64,000 bases of DNA from an uncultured Rhizobiaceae group bacterium (GCA_938010435.1 CALLUS010000024.1:1-64000); one strand, 5' to 3'. Counted from the stretch's first letter, positions 37,853-46,370 are shown. Made by a program: numbers and translations. The notes: a model not told the origin generated them from the sequence alone.

Positions 37853-38965
37853 TCATCTGGCCATTGCGAGTTCATTCATTAAACTGTCATCTGTTTTTTG
37901 TTCAATTTCTTTGGCTGCATTGTCAGCAGCTTCAAGTGCGCCTTCCAAAAACCCACCGAATTGTGGCGCGACTTCTGTAGAACCAAACAACAAACGTCCC
38001 TCATAAAGCCTCTGCATAGCGCGCGGTAAATTGTAAGTTGGATGAGTGTATGCAGGCTCATGATCCAAAGGTACCGAAGTATTTGAATCATAGGCCCAAT
38101 CTTTCACAAACAGTGATTTGGGCTTAAGTGCCTTAGACCCAAATAGGCGTGCCAATTGCTGAAGGACAGCATGCTGCAATTTCTGTTTGTCATGGCGCAA
38201 CGTTACAGGAACGCCAATAAAACCAAACAATGCAAACGGACCTCCCTCGTAAGGCGATGCATCGTGAATTTCCACCATTGGTCCGGCGCGACTAATTGCA
38301 TCTCCAGATAATCCAGACATCCTCCAAAATGGTTGGTCATAGACAGCAACTGCTTTTGCCTGACCTGCCATCCAAGTGGCGATGTCGTTCATTGCGGAAA
38401 TAGTCGGCTGGGGCAATGCGGGGTGAAACTCAACCTTTTGCGCAATCACTCTTGGTGGCACACATAAGACAACACGATCTGCAGCGATCACCCGTTGTTT
38501 GCCTTTTTGCGATACCGAAGCTTCAATCCCGTACCGGCCAAAATCAAGGCGGTCGAGAGACGTGTTCAGCGAAAGCTTTTCTTTAGGCAACTCCCTAACT
38601 AATGCATCAATCAAACTTACCAATCCGCCGACCAGGCGTAACGATCCCATCATCATCGATGCACCAGCACCACGTCGAATAGCACCACTATCATCTTCGT
38701 AGGATTGAGAACCTTGACCATATTGCTCGAAAACCTGAAGTCCAAGATCCTCTACAAGACGTTGAATGCGTGGCTGTCCGTGCCAAAACCAAGCTGGCCC
38801 CATATCAAAATACCCATCATCCTCAAAGCAGGTTTTAATGCGCCCTCCAAAACGATCTCGTATCTCAATCAGATGATAGGGAGTACCACTCTGCTCAAGT
38901 TTATGTGCAAGCCTAAGGCCTGAGAGTCCTGCCCCAACGATGAGAACGTCAGTTGATTTGGACAT
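37853..38965 (-). CDS. FAD-dependent amine oxidase-type flavoprotein
   Basis: The 370-residue protein has an N-terminal dinucleotide-binding motif (DVLIVGAGLSGLRLAHKLE) and the C-terminal flavin-binding stretch of the amine oxidase family (GRLLFGSTEVAPQFGGFLEG). It belongs to the flavin monoamine oxidase/protoporphyrinogen oxidase superfamily; the substrate is unknown. It starts three bases after the SDR gene stop, in a minus-strand group SDR-cupin-oxidase that follows a disulfide reductase. Similar trios of flavin oxidase, SDR and ChrR-like cupin occur in singlet-oxygen regulons of Rhodobacter-type bacteria, which is suggestive only. Confidence 0.88.
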   Translation of the reverse strand: MSKSTDVLIVGAGLSGLRLAHKLEQSGTPYHLIEIRDRFGGRIKTCFEDDGYFDMGPAWFWHGQPRIQRLVEDLGLQVFEQYGQGSQSYEDDSGAIRRGAGASMMMGSLRLVGGLVSLIDALVRELPKEKLSLNTSLDRLDFGRYGIEASVSQKGKQRVIAADRVVLCVPPRVIAQKVEFHPALPQPTISAMNDIATWMAGQAKAVAVYDQPFWRMSGLSGDAISRAGPMVEIHDASPYEGGPFALFGFIGVPVTLRHDKQKLQHAVLQQLARLFGSKALKPKSLFVKDWAYDSNTSVPLDHEPAYTHPTYNLPRAMQRLYEGRLLFGSTEVAPQFGGFLEGALEAADNAAKEIEQKTDDSLMNELAMAR

Positions 38966-38968
38966 AAT

Positions 38969-39652
38969 CTAAAAGCTTTCTGATTGCGGACGAAGATCCA
39001 TTTCATGACTCCACACCGAATTCGGTTGGTGAGCCGCCTGCCAATAGGCCTCCGCAATATCTTTAGGTTGCATCATTCTAGACGGATCAAGGCTGTGCAG
39101 TTCACGGCTTCTCGGTGTATCGATTATGCCATCCAGGATCATGTGAACGACATGTATTCCATAGGCTTGATATTCACGCGCCAAGGACTGGGTCAGTCCC
39201 CGCAAGGCAAATTTCGCGGACGCAAATGCTGAGAAATTTGCGCCACCACGCAGACTTGCTGTCGCCCCGGAAACTAAGAAGGCCCCGCCCCCTGACTGCA
39301 CCATTGGATCCATCGTAGACTGAGCTAAAATGGCTGCACTTTTAACCATCGAATTCCATGTACTTTGGAAGTTGGCAACAGTGGTTTGTCCGAAAGGCGC
39401 AATTACCAGTTCAGCTGTATTATGCACGACAACTTTTGGAGGGCCGAATTCTGATAAGATACGTTGGAGTTCTACCGGCGCCGTTTTATCATCAGACAAG
39501 TCAATTTGAACAAAAGTTCCAACGCTGTGTTTGGGCTTTGATCGTCCAAGACCTACAACTGTATATTCATCCGCTTCAAATCGGGACAGCAATGCAGTAC
39601 CAAGTCCACTACCTGCTCCGGCAACCAAAGCCAAAGGTTTTTTCGCAGCCAT
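38969..39652 (-). CDS. Short-chain dehydrogenase/reductase family protein without the catalytic Tyr
   Basis: From the ATG at 39652 the protein has 227 residues and a Rossmann fold with the cofactor loop GAGSGLG. The active-site strand reads SAFASAKFALRGL: the catalytic Lys is present but the Tyr of YxxxK is Phe. This substitution marks an SDR subfamily with the AKFALRGL-IHVVHMILDG pattern, so it is not a sequencing error. Catalysis by the usual mechanism is doubtful. The gene begins two bases after the cupin stop and is followed three bases later by the flavin oxidase, so the three are tightly co-transcribed. Confidence 0.88.
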   Translation of the reverse strand: MAAKKPLALVAGAGSGLGTALLSRFEADEYTVVGLGRSKPKHSVGTFVQIDLSDDKTAPVELQRILSEFGPPKVVVHNTAELVIAPFGQTTVANFQSTWNSMVKSAAILAQSTMDPMVQSGGGAFLVSGATASLRGGANFSAFASAKFALRGLTQSLAREYQAYGIHVVHMILDGIIDTPRSRELHSLDPSRMMQPKDIAEAYWQAAHQPNSVWSHEMDLRPQSESF

Positions 39653-39654
39653 GG

Positions 39655-40332
39655 TCAAACTGCCGGTGGCTTAGCGTGAGGGATGTGGCGCAGTTTCACC
39701 CAAACTTTGGTGTCATCCGAATTTGAAACCGCATTAAGCTTCCCGCCAACAGGCACACGTAACCATGAATGTTTGCGCAATGTGTCATCGCCCTCAGTGA
39801 AGCTGCCATTCAAGACAAGAAATTCTCCACCTTCCGGTAAATCCATTTCAATTTTTGCGCCCTTAGCCCAGTTTTCTGTGCGAACAGTTTCACGACCATC
39901 TTGATATAGAGGAATGACAGAAACACCGACCCTGTCAGCCGCCGCAACAGCCTCTGTCTTATTCATGTTGATCATGATCTGAGTTCGGTCAGTCATATCA
40001 AACTGCCAAAGTTTCACAAAGATCACACACCCCTTTTCAGAGCTCGGTGTATGCGAGGATGTTGGTGGATTGCGAATATACGACCCTACCGGAAAATCGC
40101 CATGCTCATCTTGGAACACGCCGTCCAATACAATGAACTCTTCACCGCCAGTATGTTCATGTGCTGAGAACTTACTTTTAGGGGCATAACGAACTATCGT
40201 CGTTGCACGCGCCACTTCCCCACCAATACGATCAAGCATACGCCGATCAACACCCGGCATGGGAGAGGCCAACCATTCAACTTCGTCAGAATGAACAACA
40301 ACACGTTTACTAAAATCAGCATGGAGTTCCAT
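39655..40332 (-). CDS. ChrR-like double-cupin protein
   Basis: The 225-residue protein consists of two consecutive cupin units (about 15-110 and 125-215). The first contains SAHEHTGGEEFIVLDGVFQDEHGDFPVGSY, with the His/Glu metal ligands of the ChrR C-terminal cupin; the second (GGEFLVLNGSFTEGDDTLRKHSWL) lacks most of them. The zinc anti-sigma domain of true ChrR is missing, and no sigma factor gene adjoins. It begins after a strong AAAGGAG site and is the first gene of the cupin-SDR-oxidase group. Metal binding is likely; the role is unknown. Confidence 0.85.
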   Translation of the reverse strand: MELHADFSKRVVVHSDEVEWLASPMPGVDRRMLDRIGGEVARATTIVRYAPKSKFSAHEHTGGEEFIVLDGVFQDEHGDFPVGSYIRNPPTSSHTPSSEKGCVIFVKLWQFDMTDRTQIMINMNKTEAVAAADRVGVSVIPLYQDGRETVRTENWAKGAKIEMDLPEGGEFLVLNGSFTEGDDTLRKHSWLRVPVGGKLNAVSNSDDTKVWVKLRHIPHAKPPAV

Positions 40333-40409
40333 GGCAGTCTCCTTTGTTATTTAACACTATTTGCAACCAATTTTCTGGCCGCAGAACAACATTGTGTTGC
40401 ACGATATTA

Positions 40410-41804
40410 TCAGTCCAAGGGTTTTAGATCACCCAGCATTGTTGGAATTAATTCACTGACTGTTGGGTGGATATGCACAGCACGTTGTATGACTTGATAA
40501 GGCGCATCTGCGTACATGACATCAATAATGCCGTGGATAGCTTCATCCCCTTCAATACCAAGAATGGTGGCACCCAATATCTTGTCGGTTTCCGCATCAA
40601 CCAAAACCTTCATGAACCCTTGCGTTTCACTGCGCTCACGCGCCCGTCCAACCCGAGCCATCATCATTTTACCAACCAGCGCCTTGCATCCGCTCTCACG
40701 CACTTGCGCCTCGCTCATTCCAACACGACCAAGGGGTGGGTCAACAAACAATCCATAAACCGGAATACGGTCAGAGATTTTTCTGGTGTCGCCATCAAAC
40801 ATATTGGCAGCCAAAATTTCAAAATCATTAAATGCAGTATGGGTGAACGCGCCACGTCCGTTAACATCACCCATAGCCCAAATATGAGGAATATTGGTAC
40901 GCAACTGATCGTCAACTTTGATGAAGCCACGTTCATCAGTTTCGATGTTTGCTGTTTCCAGCCCAAGATCATCAGTGTTTGGTCTTCGTCCAACTGCAAA
41001 TAAGAGATGACTGCCAATAATCTCATCATTATCCGGCCCATCATTAAGCGGCTTGCAATTGGTGGTTACACGAACACCCACGTCGTGCTTCACCAGTTCA
41101 ATACAATCTGCTCCCAGTTGAAATTCAACACCTTCAGCTTCCAAAATTTCCTGAACAGCAATTGAGACTTCTTCATCTTCACGGGCGATTAATCTTCGGG
41201 ATCTTTCCACAACTGTCACCCGGCTGCCGAAGCGGCGGTACATTTGTGCAAATTCCAAACCGATGTAACTGCCGCCTACAATAATCAGATGTTCCGGCAG
41301 AAAATCGACATCCATCATGCTGGAGTTGGTCAAATAATCGATATCATCAACGCCGGGAAAATCTGGAACGGTTGCACGCCCGCCTACATTAAGCACGATC
41401 TTATCCGTCTCGAGCAATTCACCATTCACCCGAACATTATGAGCGCCTTCCAGTCGGGCGTGGCCTTCGATAATCGTCAAATTTTCCATTCTATTGAGCC
41501 AGTTTGTGACCCCATCATTGGATTGTTTAACGATTTTGTCCTTGCGTGATTTTACCTTGCCCATGTCGACTTTGATCTCACCGGCAATTGACACACCAAA
41601 ATCATCTGCACGCCTCGCCACATAGGCAGCACGCGCGCTCGCTACGAGTGTTTTGGTGGGAATACATCCTACATTGACACAAGTACCACCAAGCAATTTT
41701 CTTTCGATGATCGCGACCTTCAAGCCTTCTTGTGTCATCCGTTCAGCAAGTGATGGGCCGGCCTGACCCGCACCAATAATTATGGCGTCAAATTTCTTGC
41801 TCAT
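40410..41804 (-). CDS. FAD-dependent pyridine nucleotide-disulfide reductase (MerA/Lpd-like)
   Basis: The 464-residue protein is a class I flavoprotein disulfide reductase. It has FAD-binding IIIGAGQAGPSLAER, the redox pair GGTCVNVGCIPTK (Cys42 and Cys47), the NAD(P) site IIVGGSYIGLEFAQMY, and the C-terminal dimer motif HIHPTVSELIPTM with its catalytic His. It lacks the N-terminal and C-terminal cysteines of mercuric reductase, and no mer genes are near, so the substrate is probably another disulfide or a small oxidant. It is 77 bases upstream of the cupin gene and may be co-transcribed. Confidence 0.9.
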   Translation of the reverse strand: MSKKFDAIIIGAGQAGPSLAERMTQEGLKVAIIERKLLGGTCVNVGCIPTKTLVASARAAYVARRADDFGVSIAGEIKVDMGKVKSRKDKIVKQSNDGVTNWLNRMENLTIIEGHARLEGAHNVRVNGELLETDKIVLNVGGRATVPDFPGVDDIDYLTNSSMMDVDFLPEHLIIVGGSYIGLEFAQMYRRFGSRVTVVERSRRLIAREDEEVSIAVQEILEAEGVEFQLGADCIELVKHDVGVRVTTNCKPLNDGPDNDEIIGSHLLFAVGRRPNTDDLGLETANIETDERGFIKVDDQLRTNIPHIWAMGDVNGRGAFTHTAFNDFEILAANMFDGDTRKISDRIPVYGLFVDPPLGRVGMSEAQVRESGCKALVGKMMMARVGRARERSETQGFMKVLVDAETDKILGATILGIEGDEAIHGIIDVMYADAPYQVIQRAVHIHPTVSELIPTMLGDLKPLD

Positions 41805-42201
41805 ATCTTATTCCCCATTGGACCTAATTCCCAATTGCTTTGTGGTTGTGAAAAGAAGCAAAGATTCAATCCCGGATCAAAAATACCATCGTGTTATTCA
41901 ATTGTTTCGTCGAGGTCTGGAGACGATATTGCGACCAATTCAGAAACCCAGATCAACATCAATTTTCCCAATCAATCGAATTCCGGTAGCGATCACACCC
42001 TTAAAAAGAAAATAAAGTTCGCAAGGGTTTGAAAATATCAAACCTTCTCTCTTTTTAAGTCTGGGTTTCTATCAACAATCATGTTCATTTATTTTAACTT
42101 GTTGATTGATCAAATACGGCGGTCAGTAACATTCGAAAAACCGCCACTATTTCCAATAAAACTAGAAATACCTTATTGCTGCGGCAGGAAGGAAACGACC
42201 A
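41805..42201. other. Intergenic region, no gene recognised
   Basis: About 400 bases lie between the disulfide reductase start and the DUF992 stop, both minus strand. A 12-base palindrome TTGATTGATCAA lies at 42102-42113; its 2-base spacer does not fit an FNR/CRP site. No other structure stands out. Confidence 0.45.
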
Positions 42202-42681
42202 TCATTTTTTCAATCTAATTTGAGCGATACCAGCAGCGATATTTACGCCTTCTGAAGTAGAGACACTGAGTGGCTGCAAGGCAAAATTGTTACCAGCTCC
42301 ACCAACAAGAACGTTCGCGCCTAATCCAACAACCAACGCAGCTTCGGCTGAAGCGCCGGAATATCTGCCAACCAACTCACCTGAATCAAAATCTTTTGTA
42401 CTACCAGATACAACAGCCCAGATAATCCGAGACCTGCCTGTATAACCAATATCAATGCCAAATTTGTTTATGGTGCCGCTATATTTCTCTGGAGAATATT
42501 TGGGATTCACCGGTGTAAAGAGACAACTTAAATCTTTTGACGAACCAAATATGAATCCGGTACCGCCAGCCACTTCACAAGTGAGTTTTCCTAACTTTAT
42601 TCCACCTTCCTTTGCCTCAACCTGAACGTGAGAGAACATCAATCCGATTGTCGCAATAGAAGTTAAAACCAATCGTTTCAT
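42202..42681 (-). CDS. Exported DUF992 protein
   Basis: The 159-residue protein has a signal peptide (RLVLTSIATIGLMFSHVQVEA) and the DUF992 pattern: KLGKLTCEVAGGTGFIFGSSKDLSCLF, YSGTINKFGIDIGYTGRSRIIWAVV and GRYSGASAEAALVVGLGANVLVGG. Two Cys near the N-terminus probably form a disulfide. DUF992 proteins are small periplasmic or outer-surface proteins common in Rhizobiales, of unknown function. It appears to be transcribed alone. Confidence 0.88.
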   Translation of the reverse strand: MKRLVLTSIATIGLMFSHVQVEAKEGGIKLGKLTCEVAGGTGFIFGSSKDLSCLFTPVNPKYSPEKYSGTINKFGIDIGYTGRSRIIWAVVSGSTKDFDSGELVGRYSGASAEAALVVGLGANVLVGGAGNNFALQPLSVSTSEGVNIAAGIAQIRLKK

Positions 42682-42902
42682 TTCTATGTATTCCTAAATT
42701 TGAGGGACGTGAAATTGACGCATAATGGCTGAGTATTCAGCCCTAAATACCTACAATGCACATGCACCGATTGTGAGAGTTACTGCGCTGAACCAAAATC
42801 ATTATTGGTGCTGCATACACTTGATGAACGACAGGCAACTGCGAAAATAACAACAGTCAAAAAGAAGATATCAAAAGCTCAGGCGTTTTTACTGCGGTCA
42901 AA

Positions 42903-42929
42903 TTCTCAGCTGGAAAAACCAGCTGAGAA
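42903..42929 (-). terminator. Hairpin terminator after the second P460 gene
   Basis: TTCTCAGCTGG (42903-42913) pairs perfectly with 42919-42929 around AAAAA. It lies 12 bases after the P460 stop on the minus strand; a short TTT follows. The 260-base gap down to the DUF992 gene holds nothing else. Confidence 0.7.
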
Positions 42930-42941
42930 CTAAAGCAAAAA

Positions 42942-43658
42942 TCATTCAGGTAGTGGGAGTGGCGTCAGGATTGGTTTGTAGAATTTATCAAAGACCATGT
43001 CCTCACCCGCGTTGTCGATGTGACATTGGGCGCAAGCTGCTGCAGGAGCGGCTGCGGCACTTTTTGCATAAGGCGGTGCATGGTGGCCAAAATTGAAGTA
43101 CCCCCAATTCTTGGTCTCGGAAAACCTGGAAGAGTCTTTGACGGCAACATCCATCCCGTTAACAGCACCCGGGAAATATCCTCGACCGGACACTTCGTAA
43201 CGTGAGCCATCTGCTTCGTCACCTTTTGGTTGATCAACGAGCTGCAATTCTTTCAGCATCATAGTCCCCTCAGGCCACTTACCGGATTTGCGGAATTCTT
43301 TAAACGCAGACGGTTGCACATAAACATTATGGTATTCTGGGAAACCAGCTTTGCCATTGTTGAGAGCGTTTGGCGTAAATGGTGAACCAAGGTAAACCCA
43401 AAGGGCCCTGAACTCTGTCGGTTGCAACAGCTCTCCCTTGTCATTCCATTTTGGTGTAATTTCTACTCCATAGTTTGCGTTTTGAGCCTGTGCAACTTGA
43501 GGTAGAGAAAACGCTAAAGTTCCGACCCCAACAAATATAGCGATAGCTGTGGAAGCTGCTATCGGAACCAGACCGTCGACAAATTTGCGAGGCTTGTCTC
43601 CAAGAGCGCTTATTTTGTCACTATGGTCGATATAGTTTTTTCCAAGATCTTTACTCAT
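42942..43658 (-). CDS. Second cytochrome P460-type protein
   Basis: The 238-residue protein has a long N-region and a hydrophobic export segment (about 30-58, ending QVAQAQN). A single haem site CAQCH (Cys209, Cys212, His213) lies near the C-terminus after an Ala/Pro-rich run. FKEFRKSGKWPEGTMMLKEL parallels AYRKTGKFPDGAILVKEL of the first P460 at 17755, so the two are distant paralogues. An insert of about 15 residues (DQPKGDEADGSRYEV) and an HH pair (FNFGHHAPPY) distinguish it. It probably acts in the periplasm on hydroxylamine, NO or a related compound. It stands alone, ending in a strong hairpin. Confidence 0.82.
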   Translation of the reverse strand: MSKDLGKNYIDHSDKISALGDKPRKFVDGLVPIAASTAIAIFVGVGTLAFSLPQVAQAQNANYGVEITPKWNDKGELLQPTEFRALWVYLGSPFTPNALNNGKAGFPEYHNVYVQPSAFKEFRKSGKWPEGTMMLKELQLVDQPKGDEADGSRYEVSGRGYFPGAVNGMDVAVKDSSRFSETKNWGYFNFGHHAPPYAKSAAAAPAAACAQCHIDNAGEDMVFDKFYKPILTPLPLPE

Positions 43659-43858
43659 ATCACAATTCCTTTTGTCAAATTAGGGTTGATTGAGCATGGG
43701 GATCAAGCTGACTTTAGGATTTCAATTTACATGGAATTTGTCATGATCTTGCTATTTGTTCCAATATACCTCCCAGATCATAATCATTGTATACGACAAA
43801 CCTCCGAGTTGGCATCAGCAGAACATCGGCAACGAATTGTCTTCTGTGGCTACTCGCC

Positions 43859-44041
43859 TCATACTGAAGCCTCAATCATTTTTCCGCCGAGTTTTGCTAC
43901 ACCGCCAGTTGCGTTTAAAAAGCCTACAGCAACATTGAGGAGGTTGTTTTGCCATAACCGGATGGGCCAAGCACCGAAAGCAGTTCGTTCTTTTGGCACT
44001 AAGATTTGTAATGCGTACATGATCACTATCTCAAAATGCAA
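43859..44041 (-). pseudogene. Relic of an ABC transporter ATPase (Walker A region)
   Basis: On the minus strand one frame reads NELLSVLGPSGYGKTT, an obvious Walker A segment, before a stop. The continuation is in another frame: LLNVAVGFLNATGGVAKLGG, which lines up with LLNILAGFLAPTGGKINLNE of the intact ATPase at 45438. At least one frameshift, and probably a second before NELL, disrupts it, and the rest of the ATPase is missing. It lies just beyond the terminator of the taurine-type operon. It could be a decayed second ATPase gene of that operon or a decayed duplicate. Confidence 0.7.
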
Positions 44042-44066
44042 AGAGGCGCATCGTGGATGCGCCTCT
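44042..44066 (-). terminator. Terminator of the taurine-type ABC operon
   Basis: A perfect 10-base stem (AGAGGCGCAT and complement) closes CGTGG, followed on the minus strand by TTTGCATTTT. It sits 28 bases after the permease stop codon. Confidence 0.75.
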
Positions 44067-44094
44067 CAATATCAATAAAGATAAGGTTAGAAAA

Positions 44095-45426
44095 CTAGCC
44101 GCGACCTTTCCAAGGAACCAGCTTATTTTCGGCCATACGCATCAGCACATCGATGCCAAACCCGATTACACCAATAATGATGATACCAATCAAAACAATA
44201 TCAGTGAGTTGGAACTTCGACGCAGCGATAATCATTTTGCCGGCACCTTTTTCAGCTGCCACCAATTCGGCCGCAACAACTGTTCCCCAACAAACACCCA
44301 TGGCAACACGGGCCGCTGTGAAGATTTCCGGCAATGAGTTCGGCAAAATAACCTTGCTCAACAACTGTCTCTTGGTAGCCCCCAGCGAATAGGCCGCATG
44401 AACTTTTGAAATGCTCACGCCGGATACACCCGCACGTGCGCCAATAATCATGATCCACAATGCAGCTAAGAACAGAAGGCTGATTTTGCCTTGCTCACCA
44501 ATACCGAACCAAATGATAACCAGAGGAATCAATGCCAATGGCGGTACAGGGCGCATGAATTCAACAATCGGATCGAACCAACCGCGAAGCCACGAGTTCA
44601 ACCCCATAGCAAAACCAAGAGGAATACCAAACAAACAACCAAGGAAGAAACCGAGGACCACGCGAATTAGTGACCACATTACGTTTTCCCAAAGACCAAC
44701 CCCTTGATATCCTTCAGCATTCAATTGCAGAAAGCGTTTCCAGACTTGTTCTGGCGGAGGCAAATAAAGTGCCTCCATTGTCAATCCTTCTTCCGGACGA
44801 ACTTGCAAGCTACCTGATGACAACATGGCAACTTCACCACCGTCAAATGGAACTATGCCGCCCGGAGCAATGGCTTGACCGTTGATCTCTGTTACCTTGT
44901 AGCCTTTTTCTTTACCGCCTTCATCGTTACTTTGAACTCGAACAATTTTGCGACGACGTTCAGGCAATGCAACTGTATCATTGGCGACAATTCCAACGGC
45001 ACCATCTGCAGGTGCATTTGGCGCCCTACTGTCGTCTGAACCAAATTCAAACACCTTTACAGCGACTTGACCTTTACCGGTTTCACCATCTGCGTTCACC
45101 GCAGAATACTCAAATTGTGCCACGCCGGTAAATGGTTTTGGCAGGCTGAAAGGAAGAAGCGTTGAGCCTGTGGCGATGCCCCAAATCAAGAACACCGTAA
45201 TCACGCCGGCAACTGAAGCCACACGGTTTGCGGAAACCGAGCTCTCATCACCAAAGGTGACAGTTTTCAAACTGGCATAGCCGCGCAATTGATTTTGTTT
45301 GGAATTTATAAAATTCCAGATGAAATAGACAAGTCCACTGATTGCAAGGAAAATTGCGAAGATCACAGAGATACCGAGGATCATCCAAAATGTTGTTATG
45401 AGTGCATCAAATAATTCTTGAGCCAT
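44095..45426 (-). CDS. ABC permease (TauC/SsuC-like) with large N-terminal insertion
   Basis: The 443-residue protein is much longer than the usual 250-280 for this permease family. Residues about 250-440 are the standard permease core, with the EAA loop GARAGVSGVSISKVHAAYSLGA. Ahead of it are two extra membrane helices (about 15-40 and 68-93). Between the second and the core lies a soluble insert of about 130 residues (about 95-225) with beta-sandwich character, predicted periplasmic (GVAQFEYSAVNADGETGKG, GIVANDTVALPERRRKIV). Its ATG lies 11 bases after the ATPase stop. It would form the channel with the ATPase and the binding protein at 46371. The insert could dock the binding protein, which is speculation. 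Confidence 0.87.
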   Translation of the reverse strand: MAQELFDALITTFWMILGISVIFAIFLAISGLVYFIWNFINSKQNQLRGYASLKTVTFGDESSVSANRVASVAGVITVFLIWGIATGSTLLPFSLPKPFTGVAQFEYSAVNADGETGKGQVAVKVFEFGSDDSRAPNAPADGAVGIVANDTVALPERRRKIVRVQSNDEGGKEKGYKVTEINGQAIAPGGIVPFDGGEVAMLSSGSLQVRPEEGLTMEALYLPPPEQVWKRFLQLNAEGYQGVGLWENVMWSLIRVVLGFFLGCLFGIPLGFAMGLNSWLRGWFDPIVEFMRPVPPLALIPLVIIWFGIGEQGKISLLFLAALWIMIIGARAGVSGVSISKVHAAYSLGATKRQLLSKVILPNSLPEIFTAARVAMGVCWGTVVAAELVAAEKGAGKMIIAASKFQLTDIVLIGIIIIGVIGFGIDVLMRMAENKLVPWKGRG

Positions 45427-45437
45427 TTTACCGCCCC

Positions 45438-46241
45438 TTAAGCTGTTTCAGTCCGACCCATGATTTCCTCTTCCATGTCCCAGATCATGTTGAGGATTTC
45501 ATCGCGGGTCTTGCCAAAATCTTCGTGTTGTTTCACTTCGCGCAAATCGGCACCAACACCAATTTCCGCAAATGGAAGGCGATATTCTTTGTGAATACGA
45601 CCGGGACGTGGTGCCATCACGATCAAGCGTTCACCAAGCAACAATGCTTCTTCCACAGAGTGTGTGATAAGGATGATTGTCTTGCCAGTCTTTTTCCAAA
45701 TATCGAGCACAAGGCTTTGCATTTTTTCGCGGGTCAATGCATCCAATGCGCCAAGAGGCTCATCCATTAAAACAACATCAGGATCGTTTGCAAGGCAACG
45801 AGCCAAAGCCACACGTTGCTGCATACCACCTGACAATTCATAAATCATTTTCTGGCCGAAATCCTGAAGGCCAACAATGCCCAGAAGTTCGTTCACACGG
45901 GCATCTATTTCCACCTGCGGGGTGCCCTTCATTTTCGGACCAAAGCCAATGTTTTTTGAAACATTCATCCATTCAAACAATGCGCCTTGCTGGAAAACCA
46001 TTCCCCGCTCAGAGCTTGGTCCAGTGACCTCATGTTCGTTCAGATTAATCTTGCCACCCGTTGGTGCAAGGAAACCTGCAAGGATGTTCAGCAAAGTTGT
46101 TTTGCCGCAACCAGAAGGCCCCAACACGGAAATCAATTCGCCTTCCTTAATATCAATACTAACGTTTTTCAGTGCCTCGACACTACCACCAGCCGGCAGT
46201 TCAAAGGTCATTGAAATGTCATCTACTATGAGACCCGACAT
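45438..46241 (-). CDS. Taurine/nitrate/sulfonate-type ABC transporter ATPase
   Basis: The 267-residue ATPase has Walker A VLGPSGCGKTT, the signature LSGGMQQRVALARCLANDP, Walker B VVLMDEPLGALD and the switch His in ILITHSVEEA. It is closest in pattern to TauB/SsuB. It powers uptake through the permease at 44095. It is separated from the binding-protein gene by 129 bases that contain a strong stem-loop (46265-46299), so its expression is probably lower than that of the binding protein. The ATG follows TTAAGAAAGAAAAGCG, a weak purine-rich site. Confidence 0.92.
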   Translation of the reverse strand: MSGLIVDDISMTFELPAGGSVEALKNVSIDIKEGELISVLGPSGCGKTTLLNILAGFLAPTGGKINLNEHEVTGPSSERGMVFQQGALFEWMNVSKNIGFGPKMKGTPQVEIDARVNELLGIVGLQDFGQKMIYELSGGMQQRVALARCLANDPDVVLMDEPLGALDALTREKMQSLVLDIWKKTGKTIILITHSVEEALLLGERLIVMAPRPGRIHKEYRLPFAEIGVGADLREVKQHEDFGKTRDEILNMIWDMEEEIMGRTETA

Positions 46242-46264
46242 CGCTTTTCTTTCTTAAGAGATAT

Positions 46265-46299
46265 AAAAAAGGCGCGGCGGAAGATGATTCCACCGCGCC
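46265..46299 (-). terminator. Attenuator-like terminator between binding-protein and ATPase genes
   Basis: On the minus strand GGCGCGGTGGAA pairs with TTCCGCCGCGCC (one G-U pair) around a 5-base loop and is followed by six T. Inside an operon this usually cuts most transcripts after the binding-protein gene, giving it higher expression. Confidence 0.85.
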
Positions 46300-46370
46300 T
46301 CAATGAACACGAATGATGTTTGAAGCAAAAACTGACTTAAAAGCAGCTTATGCAACGCCCATCAAACTGA

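Noticed and set aside
40410-41804. Mercuric reductase assignment
   Set aside because: Only the common disulfide-reductase motifs are present; the extra Cys pairs and mer genes are missing.
42102-42113. TTGATTGATCAA, and TTGATCAA at 6546-6553, considered as FNR/CRP-type sites
   Set aside because: The spacers are 2 and 0 bases instead of the required 4, and neither sits at a suitable promoter.
43623-44078. 151-codon plus-strand open frame
   Set aside because: It runs antisense across the ABC ATPase relic and the start of the P460 gene; the composition looks non-coding.
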